Origin: Multifurca ochricompacta
Taxonomy: Eukaryota; Basidiomycota; Agaricomycetes; Russulales; Russulaceae
Assembly: GCA_022496185.1 (NCBI GenBank)
Contig: WTXG01000435.1
Location: 1-23,666, forward strand
DNA: 23,666 nt
Direction: 5' to 3'
Below are positions 10,157 to 18,735 of the stretch, piece after piece. Numbering within the stretch: position 1 is the stretch's first letter; the number at the start of each line of letters is the position of its first letter. Below the pieces are notes generated by a model, which did no database searches, had not been told where the DNA came from, and was given only the letters and a program-made list of their open reading frames with translations. The position numbers were made by a program, and so were the translations under genes.

Positions 10157-10733
10157 TGTTACGAACCCCGTCTCTTCCTGTCTTTTTCTTCTTACCCCAC
10201 GACGACCCCTCTTTGCCGCCTACCCTTCACTACCAGATCACGTCTCCATCGTGGGATCCCTCACGTGCCCTGCTCCCGTCCTCGTGACTTGCTTTGGACT
10301 TGTTGACTCGTTGTTTACCTATGATTGATCTCTTATCTCTTATCTCTTTATCTTATGACCGGACACTTACTTAGTTCCCTATCAGAAGCGCGGCTCTACG
10401 CCCTCTGCTTTGTATATTCGGGCCCATATGACTCCCGTTATCTTATCTATAGACGCTCACTCGATTACGTATATAAGCCCACTGTAGCTACCTTGTAGAC
10501 CTCAGACTCGACTTATTGAATACATCGGTGTTTGTCTTCCGGACTCCCCTTGAACCTCTGCTCGATCGTCTCAGTGCTTTTGGCACTTTCCGCTCAACAT
10601 TGTCATTCGGGAGCAGCCCCGTTGACTTTGACTCATTCACTCACACTCCAAGAGGTCTTATTGATCTCTTATCTGAACATACGAACCAAGCTGTCGCACA
10701 AGTCGTGCGGAACGTCTCACACCGGACATAACA
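10157..10733 (+). repeat. 5' LTR of G2 (577 bp)
   Basis: It starts TGTTAC and ends ATAACA (GTAACA in the 3' LTR). Against 17611-18192 I count about eight or nine CpG transitions and five single-base losses, all on this side. It includes a TTATCTC-rich stretch, TATATAA (10470-10476), the predicted RNA start (10504-10514) and a hairpin AGTGC-TTTTG-GCACT (10573-10587). Confidence 0.95.
10470..10514 (+). promoter_or_regulatory. G2 LTR core promoter: TATA box and predicted transcript start
   Basis: TATATAA at 10470-10476 lies 34 bp before AGACTCGACTT at 10504-10514. The 11-mer is the exact reverse complement of 10736-10746, just past the LTR. The same TATA-to-motif spacing (34-35 bp) is found in all five gypsy-type LTRs of the window. 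Start placement is inferred from spacing. Confidence 0.65.
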
Positions 10734-10746
10734 TCAAGTCGAGTCT
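10734..10746 (+). promoter_or_regulatory. G2 primer-binding site, Tf1-type self-priming
   Basis: Two bases after the LTR, AAGTCGAGTCT (10736-10746) pairs with the predicted first 11 nt of the element RNA (10504-10514). In S. pombe Tf1, reverse transcription is primed by the 5' end of the mRNA itself through an 11-nt pairing at this place. I see no convincing match to a tRNA 3' end here. Confidence 0.65.
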
Positions 10747-10752
10747 CTCACA

Positions 10753-12189
10753 GTGGCTTCCAGCCGCAGTCAGACCCTCTTCCATGAAGAACTTATCGAA
10801 CGCAGAGACGAGAATAATCTTTCACAGCAAGTACTTGGCTCTGCCGCCTGGAAAGATTTCGAATCCGAGTTTGGATACTACGTCTATCACAACGGAAGAT
10901 ACCAACCGGTAGAATACGACGAAGAGAAAAGAGTTTGGTATTGTATCCGATACTCGGACAGTCGAAACTCTTGGGTTACAACCAGACCCGCCCCACCTGA
11001 ATTTGGACTAGGCCCGTGGAGAGAAAACCCTCCGGCCATTGTCACGGACTCCGAACCAGAGGAGTACATAGAAGAACATAGTGAAGAAGCACTGGTATTA
11101 GTGTCGTCTACAGCCCCAGTTGCGCCAGCAGTTGTCACGTTCAGAGTCCCTGCTTTGACAACTCCCCAGATCTCTATACAATCCACCGACACCGTCACCC
11201 CCGAACATGTCACCATTGCCGCCCAGCTTCCAGACCCCGCCCCACCAGCCCCAGTGGCGGCACCACCAACATTCCTCCCCCGTCCGGACGATTGTCAGGA
11301 GTGCTTCCCCAAACGTTCACTGGGGACCGTTCACAAAGCAAAAAATTCATGTTGGAGTTCACAACCTTTAAAAACTTCAACCATGACGTCCCACAGATTG
11401 TCAACCCCTTCAACGAGCCAATCTGTTCCTTTCCCTGATTCGGGGGGATGCGGTTGACGACTGGACCATGGAGCAGCTGGAATGGCTGAATGAACAAGTC
11501 GAAAGTGGGCGTCGTACCACTAGTGAAGGTCTTTGGGAGACCATCGCTGAGCGGTTTAAGGACGCCTTCACGGACGGGCAGGCCAAGCAGAAGGCAGCCC
11601 GAGAACTAAAGTCCCTCAAATGGAGAAGGGAGAACTTGACGCATACGTCGCCAAGTTCAGAAGTCTAGCCAACCGGGCTGGCTATGACACGATGAAGAGG
11701 CAACGCTGGACCTCTTCTCACAGGGTTGCCCAACCCCCTGGTCAAGAACATTATTCAGTTTCACCACCCCACGACTGGGACACTTGGGTTGACGCTGCCG
11801 GAGGCAGCAACAGATTACCTTGACTTCCAGACAAGGTTTGGAGTTGACACCAAGAAGGGAAAGACCTGGGACCAGTGGAAGACAGCATTCGGAGTGAAGC
11901 CCGCGCCACACGGCCAGAGGGACCCAAACGCTATGGATACTCTGCAGATTGGGCCCGAGCTCGGGCAGCACTTACGGAAGACGAGCGGCAGACGCTGATG
12001 AAGGAAGGGCGCTGCTTCCGTTGCAGGGCATTGGGACATATGTCTCGGGACTGTCCCAAGAAGGGAGCACGAGTGCTGTTGCCACGGTGGCACCGGAACA
12101 CCCCATTCAGAACAACCCCCCCGCCGTGGACAAGAGGTCAAAGAAGAAAAGGCTCAGGATATATGGGCCAACATGATGAAGGAGAGTGA
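10753..12189 (+). pseudogene. G2 gag with CCHC knuckle, multiple frameshifts
   Basis: Gag forms the particle and binds RNA. The frame opens at GTG 10753 (MASSRSQTLFHEEL if read as Met); a single A-to-G change of an ATG is likely, 20 nt after the LTR. It continues to about 11285, with an acidic then Pro-rich N-terminal part. The recognisable retrotransposon Gag core then moves through several frames: about 11298-11435 (TGA 11436-11438), 11435-11620, 11620-11700, 11703-11725 and 11726-11925. The last gag frame (from 11875) holds the zinc knuckle CFRCRALGHMSRDC at 12013-12054. At least five frameshifts are needed to read one Gag. Breaks sit near short homopolymers, for example around the G run at 11442. 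Confidence 0.88.
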
Positions 12190-13182
12190 GGAAGTGCGCG
12201 CCATACTAGTAGAAAAGGCGTTTGCAAAAAGGATTTTTGTTAGGCTCAAACCCATCGGCCTGGGCACGAGCACTCCATGTTACCTCTGTGTATGCTAGTC
12301 GATTCAAATCATTGAAAATACCAGTCCATTTTGAAACTACACAGAGGACGGCCGATCGAGATATTTTAGTGGACTCCGGAGCCACAGATAACTTTATTCA
12401 TCCACGACTAATCAAAACGATGGTCTGGGGCAGCTGGCACTTCCCCAGAAAAGAACATTTGGAACATTGACGGAACGGCCAATCGTGCTGGGAAAATCAC
12501 TCATTACACGGATCTGAAGGTCCAGGTTGGAGAGACCACGAAGAACATCCGTTTCCTGATTACAGATCTAGGAGACGAAGACCTTATCTTGGGGTACCCG
12601 TGGCTTGCCGCATTCGAACCCAAAATCAACTGGGCTGATGCGACAATGGATAAAGAATCATACCCCACTATCATTACATCGATAGGCTATGACTATGCAG
12701 TCCGGCATCCAACAATCAGAGCCACGGTACAGAAGAAGAAGACCCGGGTCGCTGTTATGTCACCAAAGCTCAGAATTAGCTCAAAAGGCATACAGGGGCA
12801 GACAGAAAAGACATACAACGACATAGTGCCGAATACTTACAATCGGCATTGGAAGGTATTTTCCGAAGAAGAATCCCAGCGCTTTCCACCCTCCAGACCA
12901 TGGGACCACACCATAGACCTACTCCCAGATACACCGACCGCCATAGATTGTAAAATCTATCCACTGTCCCAGTCAGAGCAGGTAGCGTTAACAGAATTCC
13001 TCGAAGAACATTTGGCCAAAGGATACATTCGCCCATCCAAATCGCAGTACGCCTCGCCCTTCTTCTTTATCAAGAAGAAGGATGGCAAACTGCGGCCGGT
13101 TCAGGACTACCGGCGAATTAATGCACATACCGTAAAAATGCCTACCCCCTGCCGCTCATCTCCGAGCTTATCGACACAATGA
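12190..13182 (+). pseudogene. G2 protease and N-terminal RT, two frameshifts
   Basis: The aspartic protease is in the frame of 12222-12470, with the active-site motif ILVDSGATDNFI (Asp codon 12372-12374). The frame changes near 12430, after which NIWNIDGTANRAG through DLILGYPWLAAF follows. That frame continues as the RT N-terminus: DLLPDTPTAIDCKIYPLS, then GYIRPSKSQYASPFFFIKKKDG and RPVQDYRRIN. It breaks again near 13145, where a C run appears one base short, and ends at 13182 while the true RT continues in the overlapping frame. The order PR then RT is normal for Ty3/gypsy pol. Confidence 0.9.
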
Positions 13183-14749
13183 GGGATAAATCTCTCTTCT
13201 CGAAAATGGACGTGCGGTGGGGCTACAATAATGTCAGAATCAAGGAAGGTGACCAGTGCAAGGCAGCGTTCAAGACAAATCAAGGGTTGTTCGAACCCAA
13301 TGTCATGTTCTTTGGTCTTACGAATTCGCCGGCAACATTCCAGTCTATGATGAATCACATCTTCCGCGATCTTATTCTCACAGGAGAAGTAGTGGTCTAC
13401 ATGGACGACATCCTGGTCGCTACCTCAGACAACTTAGACCACCATCGAGACCGAGTGCACCAGGTGCTGGACATATTACAAGAACATGACCTGTATCTCA
13501 AGCCTGCCAAGTGTTCCTTTGAGCAACGGAGTGTCGAGTACCTAGGAGTCATCCTGGAAGGAGGACGAGTGCGTATGGACCCCATTAAAGTACAAGGAAT
13601 CCGAGAATGGCCGGTGCCAACCTGTGTCAAGGATGTCCGGTCATTCATTGGATTTTGCAACTTCTACCGACGATTCGTCAAGGGATTTTCAGGCGTAGCG
13701 CGCCCATTGAACGACCTACTAAAAAAGGATGTACCATGGTATTGGGGTATGGCACAGCAGCAGGCATTCGAACGAATCAGGGACCTTGTCGGGTCAGAAC
13801 CAGTGCTCATTCAACCGAATCTGAGTCACCCCTTTGAACTAGAGGTGGACGCCTCTCACTTTGCAAATGGAGCAGTATTATACCAGAGAGATGCCACGCA
13901 AATACTTCACCCAGTGGCATATTACTCCGAAACCTTCTCCTCAGCCGAAAGAAATTATGACATCTGGGACAGGGAGCTCTTAGCCATAGTTAAAGCATTG
14001 CGACACTGGCAACCCTACCTGGCAGGAACTCCGCACAAGACCATCATCCACACTGACCATTCCAATCTATTATATTGGAAAGAGCCCCACAAAATCAGTC
14101 GACGCATGGCACGAGAGGTCTTGGAGTTGGAGGAGTACAACTTTACATTGAAACATATCGCAGGGAGCCAGAATGCCAGAGCAGATGCATTATCACGAAG
14201 GCCAGATATGCATACAGGAGAGGACGACAATAATGACATCACCGTTCTCCCGGAGGAGGTTTTTGCAAAGACGGCCATGGTCAGTCTCCACGACATGGAC
14301 CTATGGGCACAGGTTTCCCAGAATATGAACCAAGACCTGTGCCTTTCATGGGCTGACGCTCACAATTTGAAGAAAATCAACGGTCTCTGGTGGAAAGACG
14401 GGGATCGACTCGTTGTCACTGGTGGCGACAACATTAAGAGGGGGGTGATCCATTTTCATCACGACCTTCCCTCCGCTGGCCATCCTGGCATAGCTAACAC
14501 CTACGCTTTGGCCAAACGAGACTACTGGTGGCCCAATATGAAAAAGGACGTTGAAAGCTATGTACAAGGATGCGCGGCATGTCAAGCAAACAAGGTGAAC
14601 ACGCACCCAAAGATCCCACCACTGTACCCCATTACTCCCACTGCGTCAACCCTGTTCCAGACCATCGCCATGGACTTCATTGTCAAGCTACCCAAATCAC
14701 AAGGCTTCGACACTATCCTCACAATCACGGATCATGATTGCTCCAAAGC
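13149..14749 (+). pseudogene. G2 pol: RT core, RNase H and first half of integrase
   Basis: Open frame from just after the frameshift to the solo LTR. RT shows SKMDVRWGYNNVRI, FGLTNSPATFQSMMN and the catalytic YMDD at 13398-13409, followed by the connection (FIGFCNFYRRFVKGFS). RNase H (about 13830-14200) has EVDASHFANGAVL, the DRELLAIVKAL helix, HTDHSNL and NARADALSRR, so the acidic residues are in place. The integrase zinc domain (FHHDLPSAGHPG, CAACQANK) and the first catalytic Asp (AMDFI, GAC 14673-14675) follow. The LTR inserted at 14750 cuts the core between the first and second catalytic Asp, so this element cannot now make a whole integrase. Confidence 0.94.
14745..14749. repeat. Target-site duplication of the nested solo LTR, left copy (AAAGC)
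   Basis: AAAGC precedes the solo LTR and AAAGT (15338-15342) follows it. One mismatch: the right copy lies before a G, so AAAGC-to-AAAGT there is a CpG transition. Comparison with G1 (SKAALF) supports Ala (GCG) originally. Confidence 0.85.
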
Positions 14750-15337
14750 TGTTACGTCCGGTGCGAGACGTTCCACACGACTTGTGTGACAGCTTGGTTT
14801 ACGAAGTCAGGTAAGAAACCAATAAGGCTTCTTGGAGTTCGGGTGGGATGAGTCAAAGTCAAAAGGGCTGATCCTTAAGACGATGTTGAACGGAAAGTGC
14901 CAAAAGCACTGAGACGAAGGAACTAAGTGATCAAAGGGAATGTCCAGAAGACAGGCACCGATGTATTCAATAAGTCGAGTCTGAGGTTTACAAGGTAACT
15001 ACAGTGGACTTATATACGTAATCGAATGAGCGTCTAAAGATAAGATAAGACCGAGTCATGTGGGCCCGAATATACTGAAGCGGAGGGCGTAAAGCCTGGC
15101 TTCTGATAGGGAATTAAGTAAGTGTCCGTTCGTAAAGATAAGAGATAAGAGATAAGCAAATGACGAGTCAAACATGTGTACAGCAGCATAAACAAGAACA
15201 AAGTCAGTCACGGGGAGGGGAGCAAGGCACGTGATGGATCCCACGATGGAGACGTGATCTGGTAGTGAAGAGTAGGCGGCAAGGAGGGATTGTCGTTGGG
15301 TAGGAAGAAAAAGACTGGTAGCGATGGGTTCGTAACA
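14750..15337 (-). repeat. Solo LTR of the G1/G2 family inside the G2 integrase (588 bp)
   Basis: Starts TGTTAC and ends GTAACA, in minus orientation, and aligns with the G2 LTRs over its whole length but is clearly not identical. TATA box at 15010-15016 and start motif at 14972-14982 (both minus strand); hairpin at 14896-14910. A 5-bp target duplication with one CpG mismatch flanks it. No internal element sequence remains, so it probably arose by LTR-LTR recombination after insertion. Confidence 0.95.
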
Positions 15338-16306
15338 AAAGTGGCCCTCTTCATCCCCTGTAACGAAACCATCACAGCCAAAGGAGTAGCAAAACTGTAC
15401 CTGGACCACGTATACCATCACTACGGACTCCCCAAGAAGATCATCTCTGATAGGGATACCCGCTTCACATCGGCATTTGCAAGGGCCCTATGCAAAACGC
15501 TGGATATCATGCAGAACATCTCTACAGCATATCATCCCCAAACGGACGGACAGTCTGAACGAACGAACCAATGGCTAGAACAGTACCTCCGATTCTGGTG
15601 CAACAGCAGGCAAGATGACTGGGCAGAATGGCTATCAACTGCAGAGTTTGCCCACAACTCGTGGCCCAACGGCACGACCAAAGCCACCCCTTTTTCCCTT
15701 ATCATGGGTTGGACCCCACGCACCACGTGGACAGATAAGCCTACCAACGTCCCATTGGCAACCGAACGGATAAGCCAATGGGAGGAACTGCGACAATTGG
15801 CCAATGAGAATCTGGTAAAGGCGCAACAACACCTGACAGCACAGCCAAGCACATTCACACCTTATCGGACCAATGACTGGGTGTGGCTCGAGGGCAGGAA
15901 TATTCACACGTCACACCCCTCGGCCAAACTAGCGCCCCGACGTCACGGACCCTTCCAGATCACAAGGAAGCTGTCAGACATATCATATGAATTGAAATTG
16001 CCGCCAAAATGGAAGATCCACCCAGTCTTCCATGCCAAACTTCTGACCCCTTACAGGGAAACCTCCATTCATGGAGAGAACTTCCCGAGACCTCCACCTG
16101 ACCTTATCGATGGCGAAGAAGAGTGGGAAGTGGAACGAGTTCTAGACTCCAAGCGACAAGGCCGAGGGCGCAAATTGTACTACCTAATCAAGTGGAAGGG
16201 ATTCCCAGACTCTGACAGTTTGTGGGAACCAGCCAGGGATATCTTTGCCCCGGACCTTATCTCAGAGTTCCACATCCGACACCCAGAAGCGCTGAAGAAT
16301 GCTTAA
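15338..16306 (+). pseudogene. G2 integrase second half with chromodomain
   Basis: This resumes the integrase directly after the solo LTR (VALFIPCNETITAKGV). The second catalytic Asp is in SDRDTRF (GAT 15449-15451) and the Glu in DGQSERTNQ (GAA 15557-15559), both intact. The C-terminal domain follows, then the chromodomain at about 16125-16265 (WEVERVLDS, YLIKWKGFPDSD, LWEP). The W, W and F positions match the aromatic cage of HP1-type chromodomains (family knowledge), so binding of methylated H3K9 is plausible. The stop is TAA at 16304-16306. The only lesion seen is the LTR insertion upstream. Confidence 0.93.
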
Positions 16307-16341
16307 AAGGAGTGCTACAGACCCTGTTGATTCCCCAGTAC

Positions 16342-17136
16342 ATGCTCTCCCAGCAACGTTCTAACACCATCCAATCTATCATGTCTTTTGTCGCTGCCAA
16401 CGCCGCCGTCGATGCCTTCACAGCCACCACTGTAGTTGTCGAGAACTTCCCATCCGCTCATCCCTCCACACGTCCCTCTTCCCCCATTGACTATGAGGCA
16501 GCCAAAGCCCGAGTTAAGAATCAGTCCCCGAACCCGAACAACGATTTCGAACACAGTGAAGAGCCACACCCGAATGACCTGCGAGGCATGGAGTTGGACG
16601 ACGAGGTGCCGGAGTTCCCTTTCTTTTCCAACAATCCCAACTCCTCGACCTACTTCCCTCTCGAGATCACCATGGCTGATGGGACCACTGCCATCGCCAA
16701 ATACATATTCTACACCAACGGAGGAATGGATGTAGCCAGGTGTATGAAGAAAGATGGCCCTGTCTATGGGGCCCCGGTCTATTTAGAAGAAAGGTATTCG
16801 GGACGACTCCACCACACGATGACTGACGAGCAGCTTGGACACCTGGCTGCCGAGGACTCCCGCGCCTTCACTATCGACGAGGTGCTCAACGATATGCACC
16901 TTCCGCGTCTCAAAGCTGAGGTGATGAGACTGCGGAAGAATTTGACATTGCGCACGACGCTTAACAGACAGTACAAAGAGCATGCGAAGATGATGGCGAG
17001 GCTGACGAATGGCATGTTCCAGGTGGAACAGGAGTTGGTGGAGATCAGGAAGAGGCTGGAAGTAGGAGATGTGTATCAGACAATTGCTGAACGGTACGCC
17101 GACACGTATGCACGACCCCTCCCCCACGATCACTAG
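16342..17136 (+). CDS. G2 ORF3: coiled-coil accessory protein
   Basis: Intact ORF, 35 nt after the integrase stop and in another frame. ATGs at 16342 and 16381 are both in frame and conserved in G1, giving 264 or 251 aa; I cannot choose between them. Counted from 16381, it has a Ser/Pro-rich N-terminus (about 1-65) and a conserved middle block with EFPFFSNNP, YFPLEIT, YIFYTNGGMDV and VYLEERYSGRLHH (about 78-146). A Lys/Arg/Glu-rich helix at about 174-227 looks like a coiled coil. There is no signal peptide and no membrane helix, so it is not an envelope-type protein. Not a family I know. It may multimerise and act with ORF4; that is inference from position alone. Confidence 0.75.
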   Translation: MLSQQRSNTIQSIMSFVAANAAVDAFTATTVVVENFPSAHPSTRPSSPIDYEAAKARVKNQSPNPNNDFEHSEEPHPNDLRGMELDDEVPEFPFFSNNPNSSTYFPLEITMADGTTAIAKYIFYTNGGMDVARCMKKDGPVYGAPVYLEERYSGRLHHTMTDEQLGHLAAEDSRAFTIDEVLNDMHLPRLKAEVMRLRKNLTLRTTLNRQYKEHAKMMARLTNGMFQVEQELVEIRKRLEVGDVYQTIAERYADTYARPLPHDH

Positions 17137-17171
17137 GAGCCGCCCCGAGGCTGATACCGAACCGATTCGAA

Positions 17172-17579
17172 ATGCCTCGGATGCACGAGAACCCTCGTGG
17201 AGAGACGTGCTGGCGATGTGATAGTAAGTATCACATCAGCTGGAATTGCCCCTTGAACCGCAAGTGGTGTCGGCACTGTCGCAGCAACCTCCACTGGAGC
17301 CGGTTCTGCATCTTCTGCCGTGTGGGAGTCGCCCCAACAATCGTCAATCCATCGGGGTGGTGCGGTAAGTGCCTCCGTCACAACTCGGGGCATCGGGAGT
17401 TGGATTGTCCAATCCACGACATGTGCCGTCTGTGTGGACAGCGTGGTCCATACGGCTTCCTTCGCACCCACCAATGTCCGCAGGATTCCGACAAGGAGAA
17501 TTACACGATGGATGATCGTAATGTAGCCGACGATTATCTAGAGTTGGTACAGGATGATGACGGTACGAGTCGTTTCTAG
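17172..17579 (+). CDS. G2 ORF4: 135-aa protein with four Cys/His modules
   Basis: Intact ORF from ATG 17172 to TAG 17579, 35 nt after ORF3. Canonical CCHC knuckles at C13-C16-H21-C26 (CWRCDSKYHISWNC) and C33-C36-H41-C46 (CRHCRSNLHWSRFC). A third module is CX2CX6HX4C (C64, C67, H74, C79), and a fourth group has C85, C88, H100 and C102. The tail is acidic (DKENYTMDD, VQDDDG). Such knuckles are normally at the Gag C-terminus, and this element has one there as well (12013-12054), so ORF4 is an additional nucleic-acid-binding protein rather than a displaced one. The G1 copy has the same length and all 16 ligands. A role as RNA chaperone or silencing-related factor is speculation. Confidence 0.8.
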   Translation: MPRMHENPRGETCWRCDSKYHISWNCPLNRKWCRHCRSNLHWSRFCIFCRVGVAPTIVNPSGWCGKCLRHNSGHRELDCPIHDMCRLCGQRGPYGFLRTHQCPQDSDKENYTMDDRNVADDYLELVQDDDGTSRF

Positions 17580-17598
17580 CTGGGTCTGCTAGAACCAG

Positions 17599-17610
17599 AA
17601 GAGGGGGTGA
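17599..17610 (+). promoter_or_regulatory. Polypurine tract of G2
   Basis: AAGAGGGGGTGA directly before the 3' LTR, identical to the G1 site at 2576-2587. Confidence 0.8.
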
Positions 17611-18192
17611 TGTTACAAACCCCGTCTCTTCCTGTCTTTTTCTTCTTACCCCACGACGACCCCTCTTTGCCGCCTACCCTTCACTACCAGATCACGTCTC
17701 CATCGTGGGATCCCTCACATGCCCTGCTCCCGTCCTTGTGACTTGCTTTGGACTTGTTGACTCGTTGTTTACCTATGATTGATCTCTTATCTCTTATCTC
17801 TTTATCTTATGACCAGACACTTACTTAGTTCCCTATCAGAAGCGCGGCTCTACGCCCTCCGCTTTCATATATTCGGGCCCATATGACTCTTCGTTATCTT
17901 ATCTATAGACGCTCACTCGATTACGTATATAAGCCCGCTGTAGCTACCTTGTAGACCTCAGACTCGACTTATTGAATACATCGGTGTTTGTCTTCCGGAC
18001 TTCCCCTTGAACCCTCTTGCTCGATCGTCTCAGTGCTTTTGGCACTTTCCGCTCAACATTGTCATTCGGGAGCAGCCCCGTTGACTTTGACTCATTCACT
18101 CACACTCCAAGAGGTCTTATTGATCTCTTATCTGAACATACGAACCAAGCTGTCGCACAAGTCGTGCAGAACGTCTCACACCGGACGTAACA
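17611..18192 (+). repeat. 3' LTR of G2 (582 bp)
   Basis: TGTTAC...GTAACA. TATATAA at 17926-17932, start motif at 17960-17970, hairpin at 18032-18046. It is the longer of the pair: the 5' LTR lacks five single bases present here. Confidence 0.95.
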
Positions 18193-18197
18193 CAGCG
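18193..18197. repeat. Target-site duplication of G2, right copy (CAGCG)
   Basis: Matches 10152-10156 except for one CpG-type change. It equals the undisturbed sequence in Copia-C. Confidence 0.88.
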
Positions 18198-18713
18198 GGT
18201 ACTTCTGCCCAGAGACGAAACCTTCTAGCTACTGTGTAAATACTATAGTAGTTCAAGCCTACTTGTATCGAGCCCAAGCGTCATGGGAGTGACTACCCAT
18301 GCCTTGTTCTAGACCCTAAACTCTACCAGCAGGTCACTAAACCTGGCTTACGGATCGAGCCAAGCATTGACTGAACCTATAGCCCCAAGCCTTCTGGGCA
18401 AGCGGCCTACTAAGACTATGGATGGGACAAAAACCCAGCTATAACTATGAATACTATTTACTTAGAGCACACATGAGGAACTTAAGGTGTTTCACCTGCT
18501 TAGGGTCCCTCATCACCTCTTGCAAGAATCCCCTGAGGGACTAGCCAGACAGATCAAGATGGGCACATAAAGCGCACCACCTTGTGGACAGTTAAGGGCA
18601 AGAGACGAATGAAATCAAAGCTCACTGTGACTGATTGGGAAAAAGGAAGTCTTGAAGCAGTAAGCTTTGAAGAGGAGTGGTTGGACTGATCAAAAGAGTG
18701 TACAGATCAGTAA
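18198..18713 (-). other. Copia-A leader, LTR-proximal part
   Basis: Non-coding leader between the primer site and the G2 insertion. It aligns with the Copia-C leader at about 21216-21733 in reverse. It contains a conserved small hairpin (CATGGG / CCCATG, about 18282-18301). No gene is seen. Confidence 0.85.
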
Positions 18714-18735
18714 AGCATGCCCAGGGCCCATAACC
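18714..18735 (-). promoter_or_regulatory. Copia-A primer-binding site (half-tRNA initiator Met)
   Basis: On the plus strand, GGGCCCATAACC (18724-18735) sits right next to the LTR. This reads as the anticodon arm of initiator tRNA-Met (anticodon CAT), so the element RNA is complementary to an internal part of the tRNA, not its 3' end. Upstream bases GCATGCCCA extend the tRNA-like match; Copia-C has GCATGCTCA there. Confidence 0.75.

Larger units (their letters stand above)
10157..18192 (+). mobile_element. G2: full-length Ty3/gypsy chromovirus with two extra 3' ORFs
   Basis: LTRs of 577 and 582 bp flank gag, protease, RT, RNase H, integrase with chromodomain, ORF3, ORF4 and a polypurine tract. 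RT before integrase is the Ty3/gypsy order. A 588-bp solo LTR (14750-15337) interrupts the integrase; without it and its duplication G2 is about 7.4 kb. Gag and protease hold several frameshifts, while everything after about 13150 reads cleanly apart from the LTR insertion. The chromodomain and the self-priming signature place it near the Tf1/sushi group (inference). LTR differences are mostly CpG transitions, so it looks fairly young. Confidence 0.96.

Noticed and set aside
10319..10370. TTATCTC-type repeats in gypsy LTRs as a satellite or CRISPR-like array
   Set aside because: Only two to four imperfect units within each LTR; part of the LTR promoter region, no spacers.
10734..10752. A tRNA 3'-end primer site for G2
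   Set aside because: I see no TGG start or T-arm-like complement, while self-complementarity to the RNA start is exact over 11 nt.
15056..15421. Minus-strand 121-aa ORF
   Set aside because: Lies mostly in the solo LTR and crosses its border; no coding signal.
16381..17136. ORF3 as an envelope-like protein
   Set aside because: Position fits, but there is no signal peptide, no hydrophobic segment and no Cys pattern; the C-terminal part is a charged coiled coil.
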